NCBI RefSeq assembly: GCF_036417845.1
Contig: NC_090016.1
Span: forward strand, 186,001 to 250,000
Direction: 5' to 3'
Source: Apteryx mantelli
Taxonomy: Eukaryota > Chordata > Aves > Apterygiformes > Apterygidae
Length of the DNA stretch: 64,000 nucleotides
The first letter of the stretch is position 1, and every line of letters begins with the position of its first letter. Below are positions 37,201 to 46,200 of the stretch, in pieces. The notes beneath the pieces were generated by a model that saw nothing but the letters and a program-made list of their open reading frames with translations, made no database searches and was not told the DNA's origin. The translations under genes were made by a program, and so were the position numbers.

Positions 37201-38114
37201 GTCAAGGGTCAGGCCAAGGCGCCGGGGCGGGGTCAGTCAAGGGTTAAAGGGTCGGGGGTCAGGGGTCACGCGCCGGGGGTCAGGGGGTCAGGGGTCACCT
37301 TCTCGAAGATGGCGGCCATGGCGGTGCGGTAGAGGCGGAGCTTCTCCTCGCGCTCGCGGCGGCGGGCGGCGGCCTGCGCCTCCGAGGGGCGGAGCTTGAG
37401 GCGCCCGTGCTGCAAGGCAGCGTGGGATGCGGTGTGCGGGGGGGGGGGGAGAGGGGGTCGCCGGGGGAGCCCCAGGGCATTGTGGGATACTGGGGGGTCT
37501 CAAGAGGGGTTCCAAGAGTCCCAGGGCATCATGGGATACTGGGGGTTTCGAGGGGAGGGTCCCAGGGGCCTGGGGCATCATGGGATACTGGGGGTCACTG
37601 GGCAGCCCCAGGGCATCATGGGATACAAGGGGGTCTCCGGGGGGGTCCCAAGGGTCCCAGGACATCATGGGATACTGGGGGTTTCGAGGGGAAGGTCCCA
37701 GGGGCCTGGGGCATCATGGGATACTGGGGGTCACTGGGCAGCCCCAGGGCATTATAGGATACTGGGGGTCCCAGCAGGGGTCCCAGGGGGCCTGGGGCAT
37801 CATGGGATAGTGGGAGGTTTGAGGGGGTCCCAGGGGGGTCCCAGAGCATCATGGGATACTGGGGGGGGGTCTCCAGGGGGGTCCCAAGGGCCCTGGAGCA
37901 TTGTGGGATACTGGGGGGGGGTCACTGGGCAGCCCCAGGGCATTGTGGGATACTGGGGGTCTCCAAAGGGGTCCCAAAGCATCATGGAATAGTGGGGGTC
38001 ACTGGGGGGGGTCTCAAGGGTCCCAGAGCATTGTGGGATATTGGGGGACACGATGGGGGGGGAACAACGCCTGCCCCGGGGGATTGTGGGATGGAGGGGG
38101 GGGAATCTCACCAT
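22216..38114 (-). CDS. RABGGTA: RABGGTA, Rab geranylgeranyltransferase subunit alpha
   Basis: With RABGGTB this cytosolic subunit attaches geranylgeranyl groups to Rab GTPases presented by REP. Coding exons, in gene order: 38114-38112 (ATG only), 37409-37299, 36624-36497, 30573-30389, 28933-28727, 27753-27670, 27545-27463, 27386-27285, 25875-25770, 25683-25632, 25267-25178, 25071-24983, 24455-24321, 23703-23590, 22801-22714, 22364-22216. The total is 1726 nt, about 574 residues (human 567). N-terminal HGRLKLRPSEAQ and the PPTA repeats (NPKSYGAWHHRAW, RNFHAWEHRR, NFSAWHYR, DPNDQSAWVY) are clear. An Ig-like insert follows at about residues 240-350, then leucine-rich repeats (LELGGNRLRG, VLDLSHNEV, LPRLEELLLDGN) and the end HLAELLPRVE. 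The sum is one base too long. The excess maps to exon 25683-25632 or its junction with 25267, where LF..PKWAGPTRRV aligns only if one base is dropped. Exon 28933-28727 contains a minisatellite unit. Confidence 0.95.
22805..23545. repeat. CGTCCGGG-family minisatellite in a RABGGTA intron
   Basis: About 33 units in CCTGGGCCCCTTTTCCCGGACG orientation fill the intron between exons 23703-23590 and 22801-22714, directly abutting the acceptor of the latter. Confidence 0.95.
23710..24980. repeat. AAGCCCCGCCCC-rich intronic sequence
   Basis: Introns around exon 24455-24321 are made of dispersed GCCCCGCCCCC and GCCACGCCC boxes (Sp1/KLF-like), including three exact copies of a 23-bp AGGCCAAGCCCCGCCCACCCC-type unit near 24905-24965. 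No other signal is seen. Confidence 0.7.
25890..27284. repeat. CGTCCGGG-family minisatellite, inverted orientation
   Basis: More than 60 units CCCAGGCGTCCGGGAAAAGGGG with a clear higher-order repeat of about 360 bp (blocks near 26100-26460, 26460-26820 and 26820-27180 share the GCGATCGGGGAAAGG variant). They fill the RABGGTA intron between exons 27386-27285 and 25875-25770. A smaller patch is at 25078-25170. Confidence 0.95.
27390..28720. repeat. CGTCCGGG-family minisatellite continuing through three RABGGTA introns
   Basis: Same inverted orientation, interrupted by exons 27545-27463 and 27753-27670. A variant block GGTTGGTTCCCAGTCACCCA recurs about five times (about 28025, 28085, 28395, 28475, 28665). 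Confidence 0.95.
28727..28933 (-). CDS. RABGGTA: RABGGTA exon with an internal CGTCCGGG repeat unit
   Basis: This exon runs from FHAWEHRR through FSNFSAWHYRGELLRG and then a variable linker ARTPGPPGGGGG to RLRQ. The linker is encoded by one copy of the minisatellite core CCCAGGCGTCCGGG (about 28780-28795). It lies where mammals have a loop of unrelated sequence between two PPTA helices. Phase is preserved to the next exon (E|LELVHNAVF). Confidence 0.9.
28940..30375. repeat. CCAGTATAAACCAGTA / CCCCCAAACC array
   Basis: A roughly 105-130 bp higher-order unit consists of CCAGTATAACCCAGTATAA clusters followed by CCCCAAAACCTCC stretches. It fills the RABGGTA intron between exons 30573-30389 and 28933-28727. 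Confidence 0.9.
30600..33250. repeat. Roughly 148-bp CCTATAGAGACCC minisatellite, about 18 copies
   Basis: Each unit holds GGGCGAGTTCGGG, CCCCCCAATACCCCCCGGAC and several CCTATAGAAACCC blocks. It occupies the right-hand part of RABGGTA intron 3 when read on the minus strand. Confidence 0.9.
33250..36480. repeat. CCCCTATAGACCCCC array
   Basis: Related CTATAG-rich units (CCCCCATAGCCCCCCATAACCC, GGCCTCATATCCCCCC) extend the intron array to exon 36624-36497. Pyrimidine content on the plus strand is extreme. No gene signal. Confidence 0.9.
36640..37290. repeat. GGGTCA-rich second DR1-like array
   Basis: RABGGTA intron 2 contains GGGGTCGCGGGGTCACCG blocks and GGGTCAAGGGTCA direct repeats (for example near 37105-37120 and 37198-37210). 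It is a shorter counterpart of the TGM1 intron 10 array. Confidence 0.8.
37440..38100. repeat. GCATCATGGGATACTGGGGG array, about 14 copies
   Basis: RABGGTA intron 1 has about 14 copies of (C/T)ATCATGGGATACTGGGG, spaced about 30-60 bp, between GGGGTCCCAGG linkers. On the minus strand the core reads TATCCCATGATGC, close to the ZNF143 (Staf) binding consensus. Confidence 0.9.
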
Positions 38115-38140
38115 GGCGGCTCGCCGGGGGGGTGCAGCAC
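38112..38140 (-). other. RABGGTA: RABGGTA exon 2 (5' UTR plus ATG)
   Basis: The acceptor cccgcag precedes 38140. The exon reads to GCCGCCATG and is cut by GTGAGA immediately after the ATG. The Kozak context is good, and the next exon continues with HGRLKL. Confidence 0.85.
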
Positions 38141-38341
38141 CTGCGGGAGGCAGAGATTGAGCGGGCCCAGGCGTCCGGGCCGGGACAACAGGGGCCCAGG
38201 CGTCCGGGGAGGGAACCAAGCGGAGACCATAGAGAGACAGGTCCTCCCGCAGGCCTAGAGCGGCCCCGTTAACCTCCCCCTTCCCTCACTTCCGCCTTTT
38301 AAAGGGATAAATAACGGGCGGAGGGAAATAACGGCGCTTAC

Positions 38342-38731
38342 CGGAGCCGGACACCTGGGTCACCTGCGGGGCGGGGCGGCGCGGGGGATGATGGGATAGA
38401 GGCGGGGCCCGAGGGAGGGAGGGAGGGAGGAGGCGCGAGGCACGCCGGGATACACCGAGGCGGCCTACGGAAGCCGCCGCGGGCCGCAAAGCCCTTTTCA
38501 CGCCTCCTCGCAGCGCCGCGCGGGGCATGACGGGATACACATCCCTCCCTACTAGCGGCGCGCGGTGCACACCGGGATACACCGAGGCGCCCTACGGGAG
38601 CCGCCACGGGCCGCTCCGCCCTTTTCCCGCCTCCTGCCTGCGCCGCGCGGGGCACGCCGGGATACATCCCCCCTGTTCCCTGGGCCGCGCGGGGCACGCC
38701 GGGATACAGCGTGGCGCCTCCACGCGCCGCC
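38342..38731. promoter_or_regulatory. Bidirectional RABGGTA / NOP9 promoter with ZNF143-like motifs
   Basis: A minus-strand donor CCG|GTAAGC (exon edge 38342) marks the probable end of the noncoding RABGGTA exon 1. NOP9 starts at 38732. Between them lies a CpG island with a duplicated block of about 130 bp and repeated CGCGGGGCAYGMCGGGATAC motifs (38379-38400, 38433-38455, 38517-38540, 38643-38667, 38681-38709). Their reverse complement closely fits the ZNF143 consensus YWCCCRNMATSCMYYRCG. Confidence 0.7.
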
Positions 38732-41700
38732 ATGGGGGTGAGGCGCCGTGGCGGCCGCGGCTTCTCCGCGCCGACACCGGGGCCGGTTCCCGGCGCCGAA
38801 GCGGAACCGGCCCCGGTGCTGGATCCCGCCACGGCCGCTTATTTCCGCCGGGCCCTGGAGACGCTGCAGGAAGGGCTGAGCCCGGAGGAGCTCGGTGAGG
38901 GGCGGGCGGAGGAGGTTGGGGGGGGGGCAAGGGGATTTGGGGTGGGTTTCTGAGGGGATTTGGGCCGGTTCTGACAGGATTTGGGGATTGGGGGGGGCCT
39001 GGAGGGGATTTGAGAGGGTTTCTGACAGGATTTTGGGGGGGTTCTAAGCAGATTTAGGGTTTGGGGGGTCTCTGAGGGGATCTGGGGGAGTTTCTGAGGG
39101 AATTGAGGGTTTTGGGGGGGTCCTGAGAGGTCTCTGAGGGGATTTGGGTGAGTTTCTGAGGTGATTCAGGTGTTTGGGGGGGTCCTGAGGGGATTTGGGG
39201 GGGTTTCTGAGGAGATTTAGGTGTTTGGGGGGGTCCTGAGGAGTTTCTGAGGGGATTTGTGGGGGTTTCTGAGGGGATTTAGGGGTTTGGGGGGATCTTG
39301 AGGGGTCTCTGAGGGGATTTGGGGGGGTTTCTGAGGGAATTGAGGGTTTGGGGGGGTCCTGAGGGGTCTGTGAGGGAATTTGAGGGGGTTTCTGAGGGGA
39401 TTTAGGGGTTTGGGGGAGTCCTGAGGGGTCTCTGAGGGGATTTGGGGAGGTTTCTGAGGGGATTTAGGGATTTGGGGGGGTCTCTGAGGGGATTTGGGGG
39501 GGTTTCTGAGGGGATTTAGGGGTTTGGGGGGGTCCTGAGGAGTTTCTGAGGGGATTTGGGGGGGTTTCTGAGAGGTTTTAGGTGTTTGGGGGGGTCCTGA
39601 GAAGTTTCTGAGGGGATTTGGGGGGGTTTCTGAGGGGATTTAGGGTTCAGGGGGATCCTGAGGGGTCTCTGAGGGGATTTGGGGGGTTTCGGAGGGAATT
39701 TGGCGGTCCCTGAGAGGATTTTGGGGGGACTTTGAGGGGATATGGTTAATTCAGGAAATATTTGAAGATTTTTTTTTTTAGGAAACTGTGTGGAAAACGT
39801 TAGGAAAATTTAAGGTTTGGGGGTATTTAATGATCTAAAAAAACTGCAATATCAAGAGATAAATTTATTAACCTTAAAATGTTACATAAAAGCACCCAAA
39901 AAGGTATCTGCCCCCCCCCCCCAAACCCTATATATGGGCTTTTAATGGGAATATAGAGGGGTGTTGGGGGTATATAAAAACCCTTGGCAGATTTTGGGGG
40001 GGTCCCAGGGGGTATTTAGGGGTTCTAGGGGGCATTTTGGGGTCCGAGGGGCACATAAATGGGTCTGGGGGGGTATTTGGGGGTAATTGGGGCTGTTTAG
40101 CAGCACTAAAAAAGTAAATATGAGTCCTGGGGGGGTGAAAATTTGGGGTCCAAGGGGATATTGGGGGTCTGGGGGGGCATTTGGGGGTCTGGGGGGGGTA
40201 TTTAAAGCCCCTGGGGGGGCATTTAGGGGACCAGGAGCCTCTTTATCCCCCCGGGGGGGGGAAATATAGCGCTTTGGGGGGGGCATTTATGCAGCTTGGG
40301 GGCATTTACAGCCCTTGGGGGGGGTTGTTGCCCCTGGGGAGGAAACGTTTTTGCCCCCAGATTTTTGGGGGCTGTTTTTGCCCCCGGGTTTTTTGCCCCT
40401 GTTTTTTGGCGGCTTTTTCGCCCTGGTTTCGCACCGTTTCGGCCTCATTCTGCGCCGTTTCGTCATAATTTAGGTTGTTTAAGGTGAATTTTATTTTTTT
40501 TTTATGTTTTTTTGCACCGTTTTGTCACAATTTGGGCTGTTTAATGTGAATTTTATTAATTTTTTGTTTGTTTTTGCACCATTTTGTTGCAATTTGGGCT
40601 GTTCAATACGAATTTTGTTTTTTATCTTTTTGCATCATTTTGTTGTAATTTTGGTGGTTTAATATGAGTTTTATTAATTTTTTATCTGTTTTTGCACCGT
40701 TTTGTCACATTTTGGGTGGCTTAATGTAAGTTTTGTTAAGTTTTTATCTTTTTGTGCACCATTTCATCGCAATTTGGGCCGTTTAACATGAATTTTACTA
40801 ATTCTTTATTTTTTTTGTGCTGTTTCGTTGTAATTCAGGCTGTTTAATGTGAATTTTATTATTTTTTAATCTTTTTTTGCACCATTTCATGGCAATATGG
40901 GTTATTTAATGTAGATTTTATTAATTTTTTATGTTTTTGTGCCGTTTTGTCGCAATTCAGGTGGCTTAATGTAAGTTTTATTAATTTTTTTATCCTATTT
41001 TGCACCATTTCGTAGCAATTCGGACTGTTTAATGTGAGTTTTATTATTTTTTTTTTTGCACCATTTTATCATAATTTGGGTCGTTTAATGTGAATTTTAT
41101 TAATTTTTTATCTGTTTTTGTGCCATTTTGTCGCAGTTTTGACAGCTTAATTTGAATTTTATTAATTTTTTTATCTTTTCTGCGCCATTTTGTTGCAATT
41201 TGGGCTATCTAATGTGAATTTTATTAATATTTTTATCTTTTTTTGTGCCATTTTGTTACAATTTGAGTCGCTTAATATAAATTTTATTAATTTCTTATCT
41301 TTTTTTGCGCCTTTTCACCGCAATTGGGCTCATTTAATGTGAATTTTATTTTATTTTTTATCCTTTTTTGCGCGTTTCGCAGAGCTCTTTGGCGCCAACG
41401 TGCTGGCGGAAGCAGCCGGAACAGCACCAGCAGCCGCCCGCGATCCGACCGCTTCCCAATTACTCCGGCTGCTGCTGCCGGGAGCCGGAGCCGAGGTGCT
41501 GAGCCGGGTGCTGAGCGCCCTGACGCCCGGCGGCTTGGCGGGAGCCGCCGGGCACCCGCTGGGCTCCCGGGTGCTCGAAGCCGCCTTGGCCGGCGCGTCC
41601 GCCGCCCTCGCCCGGCCTCCGGAGCCGTCGGAAGAGCCCCCGGGGCAGTTAACGCCCCCCGGGGGGCAATTGGAAGCTGCCGTGGGGCAATTGGAAGCCG

Positions 41701-41817
41701 CCGTGGGGCAGTTAGCGGCCGCCGTGGGGCGCGATTTGGTGGCTTTCGCCCGGCACCCGGCCGGCAGTTTCGTGGTGCGGGCGCTGCTGCGGGTGCTGGC
41801 GGGCGACTCCGGGGCAG
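38732..41817 (+). CDS. NOP9: NOP9 nucleolar Pumilio-like protein, first two coding exons (partial)
   Basis: NOP9 is a Puf-like RNA-binding protein needed for 18S rRNA maturation in the nucleolus. Exon 1 is 38732-38894 (MGVRRRGGRGF... to LSPEEL) and exon 2 is 41383-41817. The start has a strong Kozak context (GCCGCCATGG). Exon 2 opens with ELFGANVLAEAAGT and contains Puf-type segments HPLGSRVLEAAL and HPAGSFVVRALLRVL, matching the first Pumilio repeats of the human protein. QLEAAVG is repeated in the linker. Exon 2 ends GGGGCAG|GTAAGG. All later exons are missing because the intron runs into the N gap, and the sequence beyond it is PCK2 flank. The gene is truncated by assembly, not evidently by mutation. 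Confidence 0.85.
38900..39760. repeat. TCTGAGGGGATTTGGGGGGG array in NOP9 intron 1
   Basis: G- and T-rich tandem units such as GGTTTCTGAGGGGATTTAGG with GGGTCCTGAGG interludes. G-runs on the transcribed sense strand are dense, so quadruplex potential is high. Confidence 0.9.
40420..41380. repeat. AT-rich tandem array of about 58 bp, about 16 copies
   Basis: The unit includes TTTTTGCACCATTTTGTC, GCAATTTGGGCTGTTTAATG and GAATTTTATTAATTTTTTATC. It abuts the NOP9 exon 2 acceptor, whose polypyrimidine tract is the last repeat unit. It is a sharp AT island in an otherwise GC-rich window. 39760-40420 between the two arrays is low-complexity GGGG(G)CATTTGGGGG sequence without genes. Confidence 0.92.
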
Positions 41818-41819
41818 GT

Positions 41820-42195
41820 AAGGTGCCGGGGGGGCAGTTAGAGGGATGGGGGGCAATTAGGAGGGTCTAGGGGGGCAATTAGGGGAGTCTGGGGTGGCAA
41901 TTATGTGGTTTGGGGGGATTTCGGGGGTGTTTTGGAGGTGGTTGGGGGGCCTGGGGGGGCAATTGGTGGGTATTGGGGGCAGTTAGGGGGTCTGGGGGGG
42001 CAATTATATGGCCTGGGGTGTTTGGGGGGGCAATTAGGGGGTGTTGGGGGCAATTGGGGGCTCTGGAGGGGGCCATGGGGGAGGTTTGGGGCAATTGGGG
42101 TCTGGGGGGGCAATTGGTGGGTGTTGGGGGCAATTAGGGGGCTCGGGGGGGGCAATTGAGGTGGGGGGGCAATTTGGGTGATGCTGGGGGCAACA
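41820..42195. repeat. GGGGGCAATTAGGGGG array (NOP9 intron 2)
   Basis: Short units TGGGGGGGCAATTGGGGG, the reverse complement in style of the CAATTGCCCC array of TGM1 intron 2. The array is cut by the gap. Confidence 0.85.
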
Positions 42196-42395
42196 NNNNN
42201 NNNNNNNNNNNNNNNNNNNNNNNNNNNNNNNNNNNNNNNNNNNNNNNNNNNNNNNNNNNNNNNNNNNNNNNNNNNNNNNNNNNNNNNNNNNNNNNNNNNN
42301 NNNNNNNNNNNNNNNNNNNNNNNNNNNNNNNNNNNNNNNNNNNNNNNNNNNNNNNNNNNNNNNNNNNNNNNNNNNNNNNNNNNNNNNNNNNNNNN
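42196..42395. other. Assembly gap (200 N)
   Basis: Exactly 200 N, a conventional size for a scaffold gap of unknown length. The remaining NOP9 exons, and possibly other genes, are missing here. Repeat type changes completely across the gap. Confidence 0.98.
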
Positions 42396-43215
42396 TAACA
42401 AGGTGCAGCAACTGGTCAATGAAGACGTTGGGCAACAGAACGCAGTGATTGGTCAAGAAAGACGTTGGCCAACAGGTCATGAAGACCAACCAATGAAGAT
42501 GATGGTCAAAAGGATGCGGCGATTGGTCAACACAGATGGTGGCCATCAGGTCACGGAGGCCACCCACGAAGACGTTGGCCAGTGGATCATGAGGGAATGT
42601 CTCTGAAGACGTTGGCCAACAACTTGTGCCAGTCGGTCAACGAAGATGGTGGCCAACAGGTCACGGAGACCAACCAATGAAGATGGCGGCCCAGAGGAGA
42701 CAGTGATTGGTCAACAAAGACGGTGGCCAACAGGTCACGAAGACCAACCAATGAAGATGTTGGCCAACGGATCACGAGAAAAGGTCTCTGAAGACGTTGC
42801 CCAACAGATCACGAAGAAATGTCTTTGAAGACGTTGGTCATCAGGTCATGAAGACACACCAATGAAGACGTCGGCCAATAGATCATAAGGAAAGGTCTCT
42901 GAAGACGTTAGCTGGTCGCTCCATGAAGATGTTGGCCAAGAGGTCACGGAGACCAACCAACGAAGACGTTGGCCAACGGATCACAAGCAAACGTCTCTAA
43001 AGACGTTGGCCAACAGGTCACGGAGACCAACCAACGAAGACGTTGGCCAACAAATCATGAGGAAAGGTCTTTGAAGACGTTGGCTGGACTCTCCACGAAG
43101 ATGTTGGCCAACAGATTATGAGGAAAGGTCTCTGAAGACGTTAGCTGGTCGCTCATGAAGACGTTGGCCAATAGATCATGAGGAAAGATCTCTGAAGACG
43201 TTGGCCAACAGGTTG
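42396..43215. repeat. GAAGACGTTGGCCAACAGGTCA array downstream of PCK2
   Basis: Imperfect tandem units with GAAGACGTTGGCCAACAG, AGACCAACCAATGAAGA and GATCATGAGGAAAGGTCTC. There is no polyadenylation hexamer for PCK2 that I could find in it. Confidence 0.9.
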
Positions 43216-43286
43216 AGGTGGTGGCCGCCCCGGGGCAGCAGTTTTGGGGGGCAGGGGGGGAGAAGAAGAGGAGGAGGAGGAGGCGC

Positions 43287-46200
43287 TCACATCTTCTTGA
43301 GACGCCCCTCGAGGGCCTCCAGCTCGGCCATGACCTCCTTGGGCAGGTCGGGGCCGAACTGCTCGTCGAAGTAGCGGCGCAGCTCGCGGGCCTCGCGCTC
43401 CCAGAAGGGCCGGTCGACGGGGAAGAGGTCGTCGTAGGCGGCGGTGCCGGCGGGCAGGCCGGCCAGGTCGAGGGCGCCGGGCCGCGGCAGCAGCCCCAGG
43501 GGCGTGGGGCGGGCGCTGGGCTCGCCGTCGACGCGCGCCGGCACACCCAGGCCGAGGACGCGGGCGTTGTGGCCGAAGCCCGGCCAGGCGAAGCGCCCGG
43601 CGCCGTCGCGCAGGAACCAGTTGACGTGGAAGAGGCGCGGCAGGCGGGCGCCCGCCCGCTCCCCATCGCCAGCCAGTGCGCCAGGTACTGGCCCGCGTTG
43701 TAGCCGAAGAAGGGCCGCATGGCGAACGGGTCGTGCATCAGCTGCTTGCCTGCGCCGGGCGGGGCCGGGTGGGGGGCGGGGTCACACGGTTAGGGGGGGA
43801 GCTGGGACAGGGGCGCCCAGGATGGGGACACTGGGAACACCGGGATTGGGGTTGGGGGGCACTGGGGACACTGGGATCAGGTTAGGGGGACACTGGGGAC
43901 GCTGGATCGGGGCTAGGAGACACTGGGAACAGGGTTATGGGGTCACTGGGGACACTGGGATTGGAGCTAGGGGACACTGGAGGCACTGGGACCATGGCTA
44001 GGGGTCACTGGGGACACTGGGACCATGGTTAGGGGTCACTGGGGACACTGGGACTGGGGCTAGGGGACACTGAGGACACTGGGACCATGGTTAGGGGGTC
44101 ACTGGGACTGGGGCTAGGGGACACTGGAGACACTGGGGGGCACTGGGACCAGAGTTAGGGGGACACTGGAGGCACTGGGATCAGGGCTAAGAGTCACTGG
44201 GAGACTGGGACCAGGACAAGGGATCACTGGAGATACTGGGACCATGGTTAGGGATCACTGGGGACACTGGGATCGTGGTTAGGGATCACTGGGGACACTG
44301 GGACCAAGGCTAAGGATCACTGGAGTCACTGGTATCAGGGCTATGGGGTCACTGGGGACACTGGAACCAGGGTTAGGGGGACACCGGGGTCACGGGGATC
44401 GGGGCTAAGAGTCACTGGGGAGACTGGAACTAGGACTAGGGGACACTGGGAACACTGGGACCGTGGTTAGGGGTCACTGGGACACTGGGGCAGGGCTAGG
44501 GGACACTGGGACCAGGCTCAGGAACACTGGGGGCACTGGGATCGGGGGCTAAGAATCACTGGGGAGACTGGGACCAGGACTAGGGACCACTGGGGAGACT
44601 GGGGGACCCGGGGATCAGGGTTAGGGGACACCGGGGACACTGGGATCGTGGTTAGGGGTCACTGGGGACACTGGGGAGACTGCGACCAGGGTTAGGAGGG
44701 CACTGGGGACACTGGGATCAGGATTGGGGTACTGGGGAGACTGAGATCGGGGCTGGGAGACACTGGAACCAGGGTTAGGGGTCACTGGGGACACTGGGGT
44801 CAGGCTGGGGACACCGGGGACACTGGGATTGTGGTTAGGGGACACTGGAAACACTGGGATTGTGGCTAAGAGTCACTGGAGACACCGGGACCTGGACTAG
44901 GGGACATTGGGGATACTGGGATCATGGTAGGGGTCACTGGGGACACTGGGACCGGGGCTAGGGACACTGGGAATACTGGGATCGTGGTTAGGGGACACTG
45001 GGGGCACTGGGACCGGGCTCAGGAGACACTGGGGTCACTGGGATCAGGGCTAAGAGTCACTGGGGAGACTGGGACCAGGGTTATGGGTCACTGGGGGTCA
45101 CTGGGATCATGGTTAGGGGGCACTGGGGAGACTGGGACGGGGCTAGGGGACACTGGGGATCCTGGAATCAGGGTTAGGGACCACCGGGGAGACTGGGGGC
45201 ACTGAAGTCACTGGGGCACTGGAGTCACTGGTATCAGGGCTATGGGGTCACTGGGGGACACTGGGACCGGGGTTAAGAGTCACTGGGGAGACTGGGACCA
45301 GGACTAGGGTCACTGGGGAGACTGGGGGACACTGAGACTGGGCTAGGGGACACTGGAGACACTGGGATCGGGCTAAGAGTCACGGGGAGACTGGAACCAG
45401 GACTAAGGATCACTGGGGAGACTGGGGGACACTGGGACCAGGGCTAGGGGACACTGGGGACACTGGGATCGTGGTTAGGGGTCACTGGGATCGGGCTAAG
45501 AGTCACTGGGGAGACTGGGGGACACTGGGACCAGGGCTAGGTGACACTGGGGAGACTGGGATCGTGGTTAAGGGTCACTGGGGACACTGGGACCGGAAGT
45601 TATGGGGACACTGGTGACCCGGGGGGGGGGGTGGGAGGGTGTCCCCGGGAGCCCCCCCACCCCCCCCACGCCGCGAGGGGCCCCGGCGTCCGGGCTCACG
45701 GCGTGCTCGGGCGGCGGCGGTGGCCTCGCTGCGCATGGCGCTGCCCACGAAGACGCCGTGGCGCCAGTTGAAGGCCTCGTACACCAGCGGCACCCCTACA
45801 CCGGCAACGACAACACCCCCCCGTCAGGCGTCAGCGGCCGGGGGGGGGGGGCAGGGAAGGGGGGCGTGCCTTGGGGGGAAGGGGCGGGGGCTCACCGTGG
45901 GGGCGCCGCCCCCGAAGATGATGGCGTCGATGGGGACGCCCTGCGGGTCCTCCCACGCCGGGTCCATGATGGGGCAGTTGCGGGCCGGGGCGCAGAAGCG
46001 CGAGTTGGGGTGGGCGCAGGGCTCCGCATCGCCTGCGGGTGACAATTCCGCCGGGTGACAACGTCACTGCCGGGGTGACGCCATCACCCGGGCGACAGCG
46101 TCGCTGCCAGGTGACACCAGCACCAGGCAATGTGGCCGCCAAGTGACACCACCGCTATGTGATGCCACCACTGAGCGACACAGCCACTGGGTGACACTGC

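Noticed and set aside
38711-38731. Upstream in-frame start for NOP9 at 38711
   Set aside because: That codon is GTG. The ATG at 38732 has a strong Kozak context and fits the family N-terminus.
43760-45640. Interstitial telomeric repeat
   Set aside because: TTAGGGG occurs only as part of a longer 28-30 bp unit; no consecutive (TTAGGG)n run.
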